A stretch of 64,000 nt of DNA from JALOOB01 sp040766655 (GTDB taxonomy: Bacteria; Chloroflexota; Anaerolineae; CG2-30-64-16), in the NCBI GenBank assembly GCA_040766655.1, contig JAXGQB010000011.1, positions 1 to 64,000 on the forward strand, in the 5' to 3' direction. The notes below the pieces were generated by a model. The model made no database searches and was not told the DNA's origin. It worked only from the letters and a program-made list of their open reading frames with translations. The position numbers and the translations under genes are program-made. Shown here one piece after another: positions 8,761 through 26,090 of this stretch (within the stretch, counting starts at the first letter, position 1; each line of letters starts with the position of its first letter).

Positions 8761-8790
8761 GTCGGATGGGGACTTGGCGTTTTGTTTTTC
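8757..8790 (+). terminator. Terminator-like hairpin (candidate attenuator) in the rpoB leader
   Basis: CCAAGTC (8757-8763) pairs with GACTTGG (8771-8777) across a 7-nt loop, followed directly by a T-rich run (8778-8790). It ends 7 nt before the rpoB Shine-Dalgarno AAGGAG (8797-8802), so formation would stop transcription before rpoB. Confidence 0.6.
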
Positions 8791-8812
8791 TCAACTAAGG
8801 AGTGATCGCTGC

Positions 8813-12829
<4,017 letters not shown>

Positions 12830-12844
12830 GGAAAGGGGTAACCC

Positions 12845-17371
<4,527 letters not shown>

Positions 17372-17383
17372 ACCACGTGTTAA

Positions 17384-17410
17384 CGGGCTCCCGTTTGAAG
17401 CGGGAGCCCG
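17384..17410 (+). terminator. Hairpin terminator after rpoC
   Basis: A perfect 10-bp stem, CGGGCTCCCG (17384-17393) with CGGGAGCCCG (17401-17410), has a 7-nt loop and sits 12 nt after the rpoC stop. There is no immediate T-run. A second imperfect hairpin (17422-17447) with a T-rich loop follows and overlaps the next promoter. Confidence 0.6.
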
Positions 17411-17436
17411 ATGCTTCGCATGATGCGGTCTCGTTT

Positions 17437-17465
17437 TTGACCGCGTCATGCTCTTGTGATAAACT
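17437..17465 (+). promoter_or_regulatory. Promoter of the str operon (rpsL)
   Basis: TTGACC (17437-17442), 17-bp spacer, TAAACT (17460-17465). The -35 box lies in the 3' half of the second hairpin after rpoC, so terminator and promoter are interleaved. Confidence 0.6.
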
Positions 17466-17475
17466 ATCTTTTCGT

Positions 17476-17496
17476 GGGCCAGATTGCACCTGGCCC
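17476..17496 (+). terminator. Leader hairpin upstream of rpsL (weak attenuator candidate)
   Basis: GGGCCAG (17476-17482) pairs with CTGGCCC (17490-17496) across a 7-nt loop. A loose T-rich stretch (17500-17509) follows. It would lie at the very 5' end of the str transcript. Confidence 0.4.
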
Positions 17497-17568
17497 GCGT
17501 TTGTTCCTTATTGCCGGGCCAATGCCTTGGTTTTATGGGGTTCCGCACCAGTCTAAGTGGAGGGCAGC

Positions 17569-18036
17569 TTGCCGACTATCAATCAACTCGTACGTAAGGG
17601 TCGAAAGCCGATCGCGAAGAAGGAAAAGGCTCCCGCCCTGCAGTTCACGAACAACACGATCCATGGCCGCATGCGGCGCACGACAAAGGGCAACCCGTTC
17701 AAGCGCGGGGTGTGCACCCAGGTGCGCACGATGACGCCCAAGAAACCGAACTCGGCGTTGCGCAAGATCGCACGCGTTCGGTTGACGAACGGTCTCGAAG
17801 TCACGGCCTACATTCCGGGCGAGGGCCACAGCCTTCAGGAGCACTCCGTCGTGCTGGTGCGCGGCGGCCGTGTGAAGGACCTGCCCGGCGTGCGCTATCA
17901 TATCGTGCGCGGCGCGCTCGACACAACCGGTGTGGACGCCCGCAGGCGCGGTCGTTCGAAGTACGGCGCGAAGGTGCCCAAGGCCACCGTTGTGGCAGGG
18001 AAGGGCGCCAAGGGCGCGGTAGCCAAGAGGAAGTAA
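17569..18036 (+). CDS. rpsL: 30S ribosomal protein S12
   Basis: Decoding-centre protein of the small subunit, 155 residues. TTG (17569) is the preferred start: the product then begins as family S12 does (PTINQLVRKGRK) and GGAGGG lies 4 nt upstream. An in-frame GTG 12 nt earlier overlaps that ribosome-binding site. The streptomycin-contact loop TPKKPNSALRK is wild type, and the PGEGHSLQEHSVVLVRGGRV block is intact. The C-terminus has a Lys/Ala-rich extension. It is the first gene of the str operon; rpsG follows after 17 nt. Confidence 0.96.
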   Translation: MPTINQLVRKGRKPIAKKEKAPALQFTNNTIHGRMRRTTKGNPFKRGVCTQVRTMTPKKPNSALRKIARVRLTNGLEVTAYIPGEGHSLQEHSVVLVRGGRVKDLPGVRYHIVRGALDTTGVDARRRGRSKYGAKVPKATVVAGKGAKGAVAKRK

Positions 18037-18053
18037 GGAGCGCGGAGTAAGTC

Positions 18054-18524
18054 ATGTCTCGACGTAATCGTCCCGAGCCGCGCGAGGTCCTGCCGGATCC
18101 GCGCTACAGCAACATCCTGGTGTCGCACGTGGTCAACAAGATCATGTTGAGCGGCAAGAAGTCCACCGCCGAAGGCATCGTCTACGGCGCGATGGCGGTT
18201 CTCGAACAGCGGACCAAGAAACCGGCGCTTGAGGCGCTGGAGCAGGCCATCCGCAATGTGACGCCCATGATCGAGGTTCGCCCTCGCCGTGTTGGTGGCG
18301 CGACATACCAGGTACCGATGGAGATTCGCGAGGACCGGCGTTTGGCGCTGGCCCTGCGCTGGCTCATCCAGAACTCCCGCAAGCGCGCGGGCAAGAGCAT
18401 GGTTGACCGCCTGTCCGGTGAGCTGTTCGACGCGTTCAACAACCAGGGCAACACCGTCAAGAAGCGCGAAGATACGCACAAGATGGCCGAGGCCAACCGG
18501 GCGTTCGCACACTACCGTTGGTAA
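18054..18524 (+). CDS. rpsG: 30S ribosomal protein S7
   Basis: S7 (156 residues) nucleates assembly of the 30S head by binding the 3' domain of 16S rRNA. The standard family length and blocks are present: the N-terminal PDPRYSN, the VRPRRVGGATYQVP loop, and the C-terminal KKREDTHKMAEANRAFAHYRW. In other bacteria S7 represses the str operon by binding the rpsL-rpsG junction; here that junction is only 17 nt and shows no obvious large structure. A terminator-like hairpin separates it from fusA. Confidence 0.97.
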   Translation: MSRRNRPEPREVLPDPRYSNILVSHVVNKIMLSGKKSTAEGIVYGAMAVLEQRTKKPALEALEQAIRNVTPMIEVRPRRVGGATYQVPMEIREDRRLALALRWLIQNSRKRAGKSMVDRLSGELFDAFNNQGNTVKKREDTHKMAEANRAFAHYRW

Positions 18525-18590
18525 GCCGATTCCGGCTTCGCAGCATATTGCTGAGAGCCGGCAGTACGGCCAACTGATTTCGAAGGTGAG

Positions 18591-18625
18591 ACCCGGCATT
18601 CGAATGAGGATGCCGGGTTTCTGTC
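18591..18625 (+). terminator. Intrinsic terminator-like hairpin between rpsG and fusA
   Basis: ACCCGGCAT (18591-18599) pairs perfectly with ATGCCGGGT (18610-18618) over a 10-nt loop, followed by TTTCTGT. It ends some 20 nt before the fusA start, so it may reduce read-through rather than end the operon. Confidence 0.6.
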
Positions 18626-18646
18626 CATAGAGTTCGAGTGAAAATT

Positions 18647-20740
18647 ATGACTGAAGTCCCTATGCCCCCAGCCGAACAACAGCGACTGGAGCGATTGCGC
18701 AACATCGGCATCATCGCCCATATCGACGCGGGCAAGACCACCACGACAGAGCGCATCCTGTACTACACGGGCAAGACGTATCGGATGGGCAACGTGGACG
18801 AGGGGACAACGGTCACGGATTGGATGGTGCAGGAGCGGGAGCGCGGCATCACGATCCAGTCCGCAGCGATCACCAGCGAATGGCGCGAACACCGGATCAA
18901 CATCATCGACACGCCGGGCCATATCGACTTCACGGCCGAGGTGCAGCGCAGCCTCCGCGTCCTGGATGGCGGCGTGGTTGTCTTCGATGCGGTGGCCGGG
19001 GTGGAGCCGCAGTCCGAGACCGTGTGGCGCCAGGCCAACCGCTATGGTGTGCCGCGCATCTGCTTCGTCAACAAGATGGACCGCACCGGGGCCGACTTCT
19101 GGCGCACCATCGATATGATCAAAGATCGTCTGGGCGCGCGGCCGCTCCCGATTCAGCTGCCCATGGGCGCCGAAGAGCAGTTCATGGGGATGATCGATCT
19201 GCTCGATCTCAAGGCATGGACCTTCCCCGGCAGCCTTGGCACAAACCCGGTCGAAGTGCCGATTCCGGATTCGTTGGCCGAGAAGGCAAAGGAACTGCGC
19301 GACAGCCTGGTCGAGCACGTCGCCGAGACCGATGACGCGCTGCTCACGAGGTACCTGGAAGGCGAGACACTCACCGACGCGGAGCTGCGAGCTGGATTGC
19401 GTCGTGCCACCATCGCGGGCGAGCTAGTGCCGGTGCTGTGCGGCTCCTCACTGCGGACGAAGGGCGTCCAACTCCTGCTGGATGCCGTGGTCGATTTCCT
19501 GCCATCGCCGCTCGATATTCCCCCCGTGACTGGGACGAATCCCGACACCGGCGAGGAAGAAGAGCGCTGGGCGTCCGTCGACGCGCCGACAGCAGCACTT
19601 GTCTTCAAGATTCAGACGGATCCTTACATGGGGCGCCTGGCCTACGTGCGCGTTTACTCCGGCGCGCTGACCTCGGGCAGCACGGTGCAGAACAGCAATC
19701 GGGACCGCAAGGAACGCATGGGGCGGCTGGTTCAGGTCTACGCGGAAAAGCGCGAGGACGTGACGGTCATCCGCGCCGGCGACATCGGCGCGATCGTCGG
19801 CGTCAAGCAGACCTCGACCGGCGAGACGCTGTGCGATCCGGGCGCACCGGTCGTGCTGGAAGCCATCGAGTTCCCGGAGCCGGTGATCTCCATTGCGGTT
19901 GAGCCGAAATCGAAGGCGGACCAGGACAAGCTGGCCAACGCCCTCGGCCGGCTGGCCGAAGAGGATCCCACTTTCCGCGTGCGCGTCGATGACCAGACGG
20001 GCCAGACGCTGATCAGCGGCATGGGCGAGTTGCACCTGGAAGTCCTGGTCGACCGGATGCTGCGGGAGTTCGGGGTGCAGGCACACGTGGGCCGCCACCA
20101 GGTGAGCTACCGTGAGTCCATCTCGCGGAAGTCCCCGGTTGAGATGCGATTCGTTCGCCAGACCGGCGGGCGGGGGCAGTATGCCCACGTGGTCATGGAG
20201 TTCGAGCCACAGGAGCGGGGCAAGGGCTTCGAGTTTGTCAACCGCATCATCGGCGGCGCCATCCCGCGCGAGTACATTCCCGCCATCGAGCAGGGCATTC
20301 GCGAGTCGATGGACAGCGGCGTGCTCGGCGGCTATCCCCTCGTCGATATCAGGGCCGTCCTTCTCGGCGGATCCTTCCATGAGGTCGACAGTTCAGAGAT
20401 GGCCTTCAAGATCGCGGGCTCGATGGCCCTTCGTGAGGCAGCGCAGAAGGGCGGTCCCATTCTGCTGGAACCGGTCATGAGGATCGAAGTCGTGGTGCCT
20501 GACAACAATACCGGCGATGTGATCGGCGATCTGATCGCCCGCCGCGGGCAGGTCGCGGGCCTGGAGATGCATTCGGTCGGTCTGCAGGCGATCAAGGGCA
20601 ATGTGCCGCTGGCGGAGATGGTGGGTTACGCCACCTCACTTCGTTCGTCGACCCAGGGCCGAGGTACGTTCACGATGGAATTCTCCCATTACGATCGGGT
20701 CGCCGAAGACCGTGCCCGCCAGATCCTGGGCCTGTCCTAG
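18647..20740 (+). CDS. fusA: Elongation factor G
   Basis: Translocation GTPase of the ribosome, 697 residues. All G motifs are present: AHIDAGKTTTTER (G1), GITIQSA (G2), DTPGHIDF (G3), NKMDRTG (G4). The following domains include domain IV (RQTGGRGQYAHV) and the domain V region (YDRVAEDRARQIL). The start is uncertain: ATG at 18647 is used, with an in-frame GTG at 18638 and an ATG at 18662; none has a strong ribosome-binding site. The preceding hairpin may modulate expression relative to rpsL-rpsG. Confidence 0.96.
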   Translation: MTEVPMPPAEQQRLERLRNIGIIAHIDAGKTTTTERILYYTGKTYRMGNVDEGTTVTDWMVQERERGITIQSAAITSEWREHRINIIDTPGHIDFTAEVQRSLRVLDGGVVVFDAVAGVEPQSETVWRQANRYGVPRICFVNKMDRTGADFWRTIDMIKDRLGARPLPIQLPMGAEEQFMGMIDLLDLKAWTFPGSLGTNPVEVPIPDSLAEKAKELRDSLVEHVAETDDALLTRYLEGETLTDAELRAGLRRATIAGELVPVLCGSSLRTKGVQLLLDAVVDFLPSPLDIPPVTGTNPDTGEEEERWASVDAPTAALVFKIQTDPYMGRLAYVRVYSGALTSGSTVQNSNRDRKERMGRLVQVYAEKREDVTVIRAGDIGAIVGVKQTSTGETLCDPGAPVVLEAIEFPEPVISIAVEPKSKADQDKLANALGRLAEEDPTFRVRVDDQTGQTLISGMGELHLEVLVDRMLREFGVQAHVGRHQVSYRESISRKSPVEMRFVRQTGGRGQYAHVVMEFEPQERGKGFEFVNRIIGGAIPREYIPAIEQGIRESMDSGVLGGYPLVDIRAVLLGGSFHEVDSSEMAFKIAGSMALREAAQKGGPILLEPVMRIEVVVPDNNTGDVIGDLIARRGQVAGLEMHSVGLQAIKGNVPLAEMVGYATSLRSSTQGRGTFTMEFSHYDRVAEDRARQILGLS

Positions 20741-20757
20741 AAACGGTGGGCCTGGAT

Positions 20758-20786
20758 TTGGAGATACGGTGCGGTTTGGATATACT
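20758..20786 (+). promoter_or_regulatory. Candidate tuf promoter
   Basis: TTGGAG (20758-20763), 17-bp spacer, TATACT (20781-20786, five of six matches). It lies in the 299-bp fusA-tuf gap and would give a leader near 245 nt with no convincing small gene. Confidence 0.45.
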
Positions 20787-20950
20787 TTGAAAGTTGCCTC
20801 CGATTGCAAGCGCCTTCGGGCGTCCCGACTCGGATGGGCATCAGGTGCTACTCGCCTGGCGAAGCGGCGCCGAGGATAGTGATGCAAGAGGCCCAGGCCG
20901 CCGGTCACCGGACCGGAATGAAGCGGCCACGGGTCATGCTGCGTCTCTTT

Positions 20951-20987
20951 GCCTCGTCAGCCTGTGCTGGACGGGGCTTTGTTTTGT
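20951..20987 (+). terminator. Intrinsic terminator in the fusA-tuf gap
   Basis: GCCTCGTC (20951-20958) pairs with GACGGGGC (20970-20977), eight pairs with one G-U, over an 11-nt loop, then TTTGTTTTGT. It is either the fusA terminator or, if the 20758 promoter is real, an attenuator in the tuf leader. Confidence 0.65.
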
Positions 20988-21039
20988 AACAGGCAGGCCA
21001 GTAGTCTGGCTCTCAGTTTCGTAAGGAGCTTGTGTCTCA

Positions 21040-22239
<1,200 letters not shown>

Positions 22240-22257
22240 CGCAGAATGTAGGCAGCC

Positions 22258-22311
22258 AGGACACAGGGTCCTTCGGTCAGCAATTATCGACTCGCTGGGC
22301 ACCTGTGTTCT
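22258..22311 (+). other. Long stem-loop upstream of rpsJ
   Basis: AGGACACAGG (22258-22267) pairs with CCTGTGTTCT (22302-22311), ten pairs with one G-U, enclosing 34 nt. There is no T-run. It could be a tuf 3' structure or part of the S10 leader. Confidence 0.4.
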
Positions 22312-22340
22312 GTCTGTGCTAAGCAATGCCTGGAGGCATC

Positions 22341-22649
22341 ATGGCGAAAAATCGTATTCGGATCCGGCTGAAGGCCTTCGACCATCGCGTATTGGATGAT
22401 TCCGTGCGCAAGATCGTGGATGCCGCTGAGCGCACCGGTGCCGCAGTGGTCGGGCCGATCCCGTTGCCGACACGCATCGAGAAGTTCACGGTCAACCGGT
22501 CTCCTTTCATCGACAAGGACAGCCGCGAGCAGTTTGAGGTGCGCACGCATAAGCGCCTCATCGATGTGATGGAACCCGGGCCTAAGACGATCGAGAATCT
22601 GACCAAGCTCGATCTGCCGGCGGGCGTGGACATCGAGATTAAACTCTAA
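22341..22649 (+). CDS. rpsJ: 30S ribosomal protein S10
   Basis: 102 residues, normal for S10, a 30S head protein that also pairs with NusB in antitermination; nusB lies far away in this window at about 50.9 kb. The start ATG at 22341 follows GGAGG by 5 nt and gives the family N-terminus MAKNRIRIRLKAFDHR. The PLPTRIEKFTVNRSP loop and C-terminal LPAGVDIEIKL are intact. It is the first gene of the S10 operon; rplC starts 144 nt later. Confidence 0.97.
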   Translation: MAKNRIRIRLKAFDHRVLDDSVRKIVDAAERTGAAVVGPIPLPTRIEKFTVNRSPFIDKDSREQFEVRTHKRLIDVMEPGPKTIENLTKLDLPAGVDIEIKL

Positions 22650-22793
22650 TCCGTCGAACGCAGCCAATCACGAGCGCGACAAGCGCCCGGGATTTGTGAA
22701 GCCAGGATGGTAGAGAGGGTGGCGCCAAGCCGCCCACAGGGGATGATGCGGCCACCGCCTCGGTGTGGTCTCGACAGTCCCAAGGAGGAAGTT

Positions 22794-23432
22794 GTGAAGG
22801 GTATTTTGGGCCGCAAGGTGGGCATGACGCAAGTGCTCACGGCCAGAGGAACGGTCGTACCTGTGACCGTCATCGAAGCAGGTCCCTGCTACGTCACACT
22901 CATCAAGACCGCAGAGAAGGACGGCTACACGGCCGTTCAACTGGGTTATAGCGAGACCAAGCCGCGGCGCCTGACAAAGGGCGAGGTTGGCCATCTCCGC
23001 AAGCGCAACGCGAATTTGCCGATGCTGCGCGTTTTGCGGGAGATTCGCGTGCGGGACGCAGGGGATGTTCAGGTCGGCCAGAAGCTGTTGGCCGATGTTT
23101 TTGCCGCAGGCGAACGCGTAGACGTCATGGGTGTCTCTAAGGGTAAGGGCTTCCAGGGCGGCGTCAGGCGCCACGGCTTCCGCGGCGGGCCGCGCACTCA
23201 TGGCCAGTCGGATCGCCTGCGCGCTCCCGGCTCTTCGAGCGCGGGTACGACACCCGGTCGCGTCTACAAGGGCAAGCGGATGGCTGGGCACATGGGCAGC
23301 GCCCAGGTGACTGTCTCCAATCTGCGGGTTGAGCTGGTCGATCCGGCTCGGAATTTGCTTGCGGTTCGTGGCGCCGTGCCAGGTGCTAAGGGTGGTCTTC
23401 TGGTGATCACCGAAGCCCGGAAGCAGGGGTGA
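22794..23432 (+). CDS. rplC: 50S ribosomal protein L3
   Basis: 212 residues from a GTG at 22794 with AAGGAGG 5 nt upstream. The protein then begins VKGILGRKVGMTQVL as L3 does. An upstream in-frame ATG would add a non-homologous 29-residue extension. L3 helps nucleate 50S assembly, and its central loop (GFQGGVRRHGFRGGPRTHGQ) reaches the peptidyl-transferase centre. rplD starts 4 nt after the stop. Confidence 0.97.
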   Translation: MKGILGRKVGMTQVLTARGTVVPVTVIEAGPCYVTLIKTAEKDGYTAVQLGYSETKPRRLTKGEVGHLRKRNANLPMLRVLREIRVRDAGDVQVGQKLLADVFAAGERVDVMGVSKGKGFQGGVRRHGFRGGPRTHGQSDRLRAPGSSSAGTTPGRVYKGKRMAGHMGSAQVTVSNLRVELVDPARNLLAVRGAVPGAKGGLLVITEARKQG

Positions 23433-23436
23433 GGCG

Positions 23437-24063
23437 ATGTTGAGTTCAGTCATTAATATGGCCGGCGAAAAAGTGGGCGAGATCGAGCTTGCGGATAACA
23501 TCTTCGCTGCGCCAGTTAACGAAGCACTGATGCACCAGGCCCTCGTGCGCCAGCTGGCAAACGCCCGCCTGGGCTCGGCCAAGGTCAAGGGCCGCAGCGA
23601 GGTAAGGGGTGGCGGTCGCAAGCCGTGGAAGCAAAAGGGCACCGGGCGTGCACGCCAGGGTTCGATCCGGGCCGCGCAATGGCGGGGCGGCGGCATTATC
23701 TTCGGGCCCACGCCGCGGTCGTACGAGCAGCGAATGCCGCGCAAGATGCGCCGCGCAGCTCTTTGCTCCGCTTTGACGGTCAAGGCGGCCGAGGAGCGCA
23801 TCGTGATCCTGGACCGGTTGGAGACCACCGGGCCTACGCCGAAGACGCGCGAGATGGCAGCCACCATGGCGCGTGTTGCGCCGGCCGGCAAGGTGCTGGT
23901 GCTGTTGGCTGAGGGCGATGCCAATGTTCAGCGCGCAACCAACAACCTGGCCCATGTCAAGGTGCTCCGCGCGGGCTACCTCAACATGCGGGACCTGCTC
24001 GATTACGACACGCTCGTGATCACACAGGACGCGTTGCCGGTGCTTGAAGGCGTCTTGAGCTAA
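23437..24063 (+). CDS. rplD: 50S ribosomal protein L4
   Basis: 208 residues, a normal L4 that lines the exit tunnel through its extended loop (GGGRKPWKQKGTGRARQGS), which contains the macrolide-contact region in wild-type form. In gamma-proteobacteria L4 represses the S10 operon; no matching leader was recognised here. It is tightly packed between rplC (4 nt) and rplW (13 nt). Confidence 0.96.
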   Translation: MLSSVINMAGEKVGEIELADNIFAAPVNEALMHQALVRQLANARLGSAKVKGRSEVRGGGRKPWKQKGTGRARQGSIRAAQWRGGGIIFGPTPRSYEQRMPRKMRRAALCSALTVKAAEERIVILDRLETTGPTPKTREMAATMARVAPAGKVLVLLAEGDANVQRATNNLAHVKVLRAGYLNMRDLLDYDTLVITQDALPVLEGVLS

Positions 24064-24076
24064 GGAGATTGGTGCA

Positions 24077-24367
24077 ATGCATGTCTATGATATTCTCAGA
24101 CGCCCGATCGTAACGGAAAAGAGCAACGCTCAGGCAGGCGCGCTGAATCAGTATTCTTTCGAGGTCGATCGCCGCGCAAACAAGATGCAGGTCAAGGATG
24201 CTGTCGAGACCGCATTCAGCGTGACGGTGCTCGAAGTGAACATCGTCAATGTCAAGCCCAAGATCGGGCGCTACGGTCGTTCGACGGTCACCAAGAAGGC
24301 CGCCTACAAGAAGGCCGTGGTGACGCTGGCCCCCGGGAACACGATCCAGTTCTTCGAGGGTGTATAA
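24077..24367 (+). CDS. rplW: 50S ribosomal protein L23
   Basis: 96 residues, the tunnel-exit protein that docks trigger factor and SRP. The family opening YDILRRPIVTEKS is clear, as is the extended loop (KPKIGRYGRST) and the EVNIVNVK strand. The following 183-nt gap before rplB is unusually long for this operon and is full of hairpins. Confidence 0.96.
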   Translation: MHVYDILRRPIVTEKSNAQAGALNQYSFEVDRRANKMQVKDAVETAFSVTVLEVNIVNVKPKIGRYGRSTVTKKAAYKKAVVTLAPGNTIQFFEGV

Positions 24368-24377
24368 GCCGATTGAA

Positions 24378-24510
24378 GGTTGGCAGGTGTAAGGTGGCAG
24401 GTTTGAACAACCTGTAACCTGTGGACCTGTCACCTGCAACCGTATGGCAGGCGGCTAGGACGGCAAGAGTATCGCCTGCCCCGGCGCCTGGCGCTCACAC
24501 GGTGAGCGCC
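24378..24510 (+). other. Three consecutive hairpins in the rplW-rplB gap
   Basis: Stem 1: GGTTGGCAGGTG (24378-24389) with CACCTGCAACC (24431-24441), one bulge, enclosing further GGCAGGT/ACCTG repeats. Stem 2: GGCAGGCG (24446-24453) with CGCCTGCC (24473-24480), perfect. Stem 3: GGCGCTCAC (24490-24498) with GTGAGCGCC (24502-24510), perfect with a 3-nt loop. No T-run follows, so simple termination is unlikely. Confidence 0.6.
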
Positions 24511-24550
24511 ACGAAGCGAGCGCCGGTCAGTTTGCCGGTAGGAGTCCTGA

Positions 24551-25381
24551 ATGGCTATCAAGATCTATAAGCCCACATCTCCGGGCCGTCGCGGCATGAG
24601 CGTCTCGACGTTCGAGGAGATCACCCGGTCGAAGCCGGAGAAGTCGCTCCTCCGCCCCATTCGCCAGCGCGCGGGCCGCAACAACCAGGGCCGCGTTACC
24701 GTGCGACACCGGGGTGGTGGGCATAAGCGCCAGTACCGGATGATCGATTTTCAGCGCAACAAGTACGGCATTCCGGCCCGCGTGACGTCGATCGAGTACG
24801 ATCCGAATCGCTCGGCTCGGATTGCCCTGCTGACCTATGCAGACGGCGAGAAGCGCTACATTTTGGCGCCGGTTGGCCTCAAGGTCGGCAACCAGCTCAT
24901 GTCGGGGGCCGAATCCGAGATTCGGGTCGGCAATGCGTTGCCCTTGCGCAACATCCCGCTCGGCACCGTGGTGCACAACGTCGAGCTGCAGCCCGGCCGC
25001 GGCGGCCAGATGGCCCGCTCCGCGGGGACTGGTGCTCAGGTGTTGGCGAAGGAAGGCGACTACGCTCAGTTGCGCCTGCCCAGCGGCGAGGTGCGTCGGG
25101 TCCTGATGACCTGCCTGGCGACCATTGGCCAGGTGGGCAACACCGATCACGGCAACCTCAAGATGGGCAAGGCGGGTCGCAGGCGCTGGCTCGGTTGGCG
25201 ACCTACGGTGCGCGGCACGGCCATGGATCCGAACTCGCATCCGCATGGTGGTGGTGAAGGCCGTTCTCCGGTGGGCATGCCCGGTCCGAAGACGCCTTGG
25301 GGTAAGCCGGCACTGGGTTACAAGACCCGCAGGAACAAGCGCACCGACAAGTACATCGTGCGCCGCCGCGGCAAGAAGTAA
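24551..25381 (+). CDS. rplB: 50S ribosomal protein L2
   Basis: 276 residues, a core 50S protein needed for subunit association and peptidyl transfer. Family blocks are present: N-terminal KPTSPGRRGMSV, RHRGGGHKRQYR, and the C-terminal TVRGTAMDPNSHPHGGGEGR with the conserved His. AGGAG precedes the ATG. rpsS follows after 14 nt. Confidence 0.98.
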   Translation: MAIKIYKPTSPGRRGMSVSTFEEITRSKPEKSLLRPIRQRAGRNNQGRVTVRHRGGGHKRQYRMIDFQRNKYGIPARVTSIEYDPNRSARIALLTYADGEKRYILAPVGLKVGNQLMSGAESEIRVGNALPLRNIPLGTVVHNVELQPGRGGQMARSAGTGAQVLAKEGDYAQLRLPSGEVRRVLMTCLATIGQVGNTDHGNLKMGKAGRRRWLGWRPTVRGTAMDPNSHPHGGGEGRSPVGMPGPKTPWGKPALGYKTRRNKRTDKYIVRRRGKK

Positions 25382-25395
25382 GGAGAGCAAGGAGC

Positions 25396-25674
25396 ATGAG
25401 CCGATCTCTTAAAAAGGGCCCGTACGTACAGAGCAAGCTGCTGAAGAAGGTCGAGACGATGAACCGCACGGGCAAGAAGACGGTCATCAAGACCTGGTCT
25501 CGCGCCTCGACGGTCTTCCCGCAGATGGTCGGGCACACGATTGCGATTCACGATGGGCGGCGCCATGTGCCGATTTACATCGCTGAGAATATGGTCGGGC
25601 ACAAGCTTGGTGAGTTCGCACCCACCCGTTTCTTCCGTGGGCACGTGAAGAGCGAAAAGCGGAGCACGAGGTGA
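25396..25674 (+). CDS. rpsS: 30S ribosomal protein S19
   Basis: 92 residues, a 30S head protein that with S13 contacts the central bridges. It begins MSRSLKKGPYV and contains STVFPQMVGHTIAIHDGR and the EFAPTRFFRGH tail, all typical. The stop TGA is one nucleotide before the rplV start, indicating translational coupling. Confidence 0.97.
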   Translation: MSRSLKKGPYVQSKLLKKVETMNRTGKKTVIKTWSRASTVFPQMVGHTIAIHDGRRHVPIYIAENMVGHKLGEFAPTRFFRGHVKSEKRSTR

Positions 25675-25675
25675 G

Positions 25676-26017
25676 ATGATGGAAGTGCGAGCTGTTACCA
25701 AGTACGTGGGCATCTCCCCACAGAAGACCCGGTGGGTGATCGATCAGGTCCGTGGCATGCAGGCGGAGCAGGCTCTCGCGTTGCTGCGCTACATGAAGCA
25801 GTCTGCTGCTGAGCCGGTGGCGAAGACCATCGCGTCCGCCCTGGCCAACGCTGAGGAGAACCTCGGCCTGGCGCGCGAGGACATGTACGTGGCAACGATC
25901 TCGGCAGATGGTGCTCCCTTGCGGCGGTGGCGTCGCTTCGGGGCCCGCGGCCGGTTCAAGCCGATTATTCGCCGATCGTCACACATTACGGTCGTTTTGG
26001 CAGAGCGCGAGGCGTGA
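25676..26017 (+). CDS. rplV: 50S ribosomal protein L22
   Basis: 113 residues. L22 lines the exit tunnel with its beta-hairpin (TISADGAPLRRWRRFGARGR), which is present at full length. Two adjacent ATG codons (25676 and 25679) could each start translation. The gene lies between rpsS and rpsC in the standard S10 order. Confidence 0.96.
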   Translation: MMEVRAVTKYVGISPQKTRWVIDQVRGMQAEQALALLRYMKQSAAEPVAKTIASALANAEENLGLAREDMYVATISADGAPLRRWRRFGARGRFKPIIRRSSHITVVLAEREA

Positions 26018-26090
26018 GCGATTGGCGGGCGCAGCTTGGGGCAACTAACTCCCCGATCTGCGATCGTTGATCCGTAATCTAGGAGGCAAC

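Noticed and set aside
8774..8812. Upstream start for RpoB adding 13 residues
   Set aside because: It begins inside the attenuator stem and would place the strong AAGGAG site within the coding region.
20800..20900. tRNA gene upstream of tuf, as found in some genomes
   Set aside because: No cloverleaf with TTC-arm and paired acceptor ends could be assembled.
20804..20989. Small gene in the fusA-tuf gap (61 codons)
   Set aside because: No ribosome-binding site, no family resemblance, and it overlaps the terminator stem.
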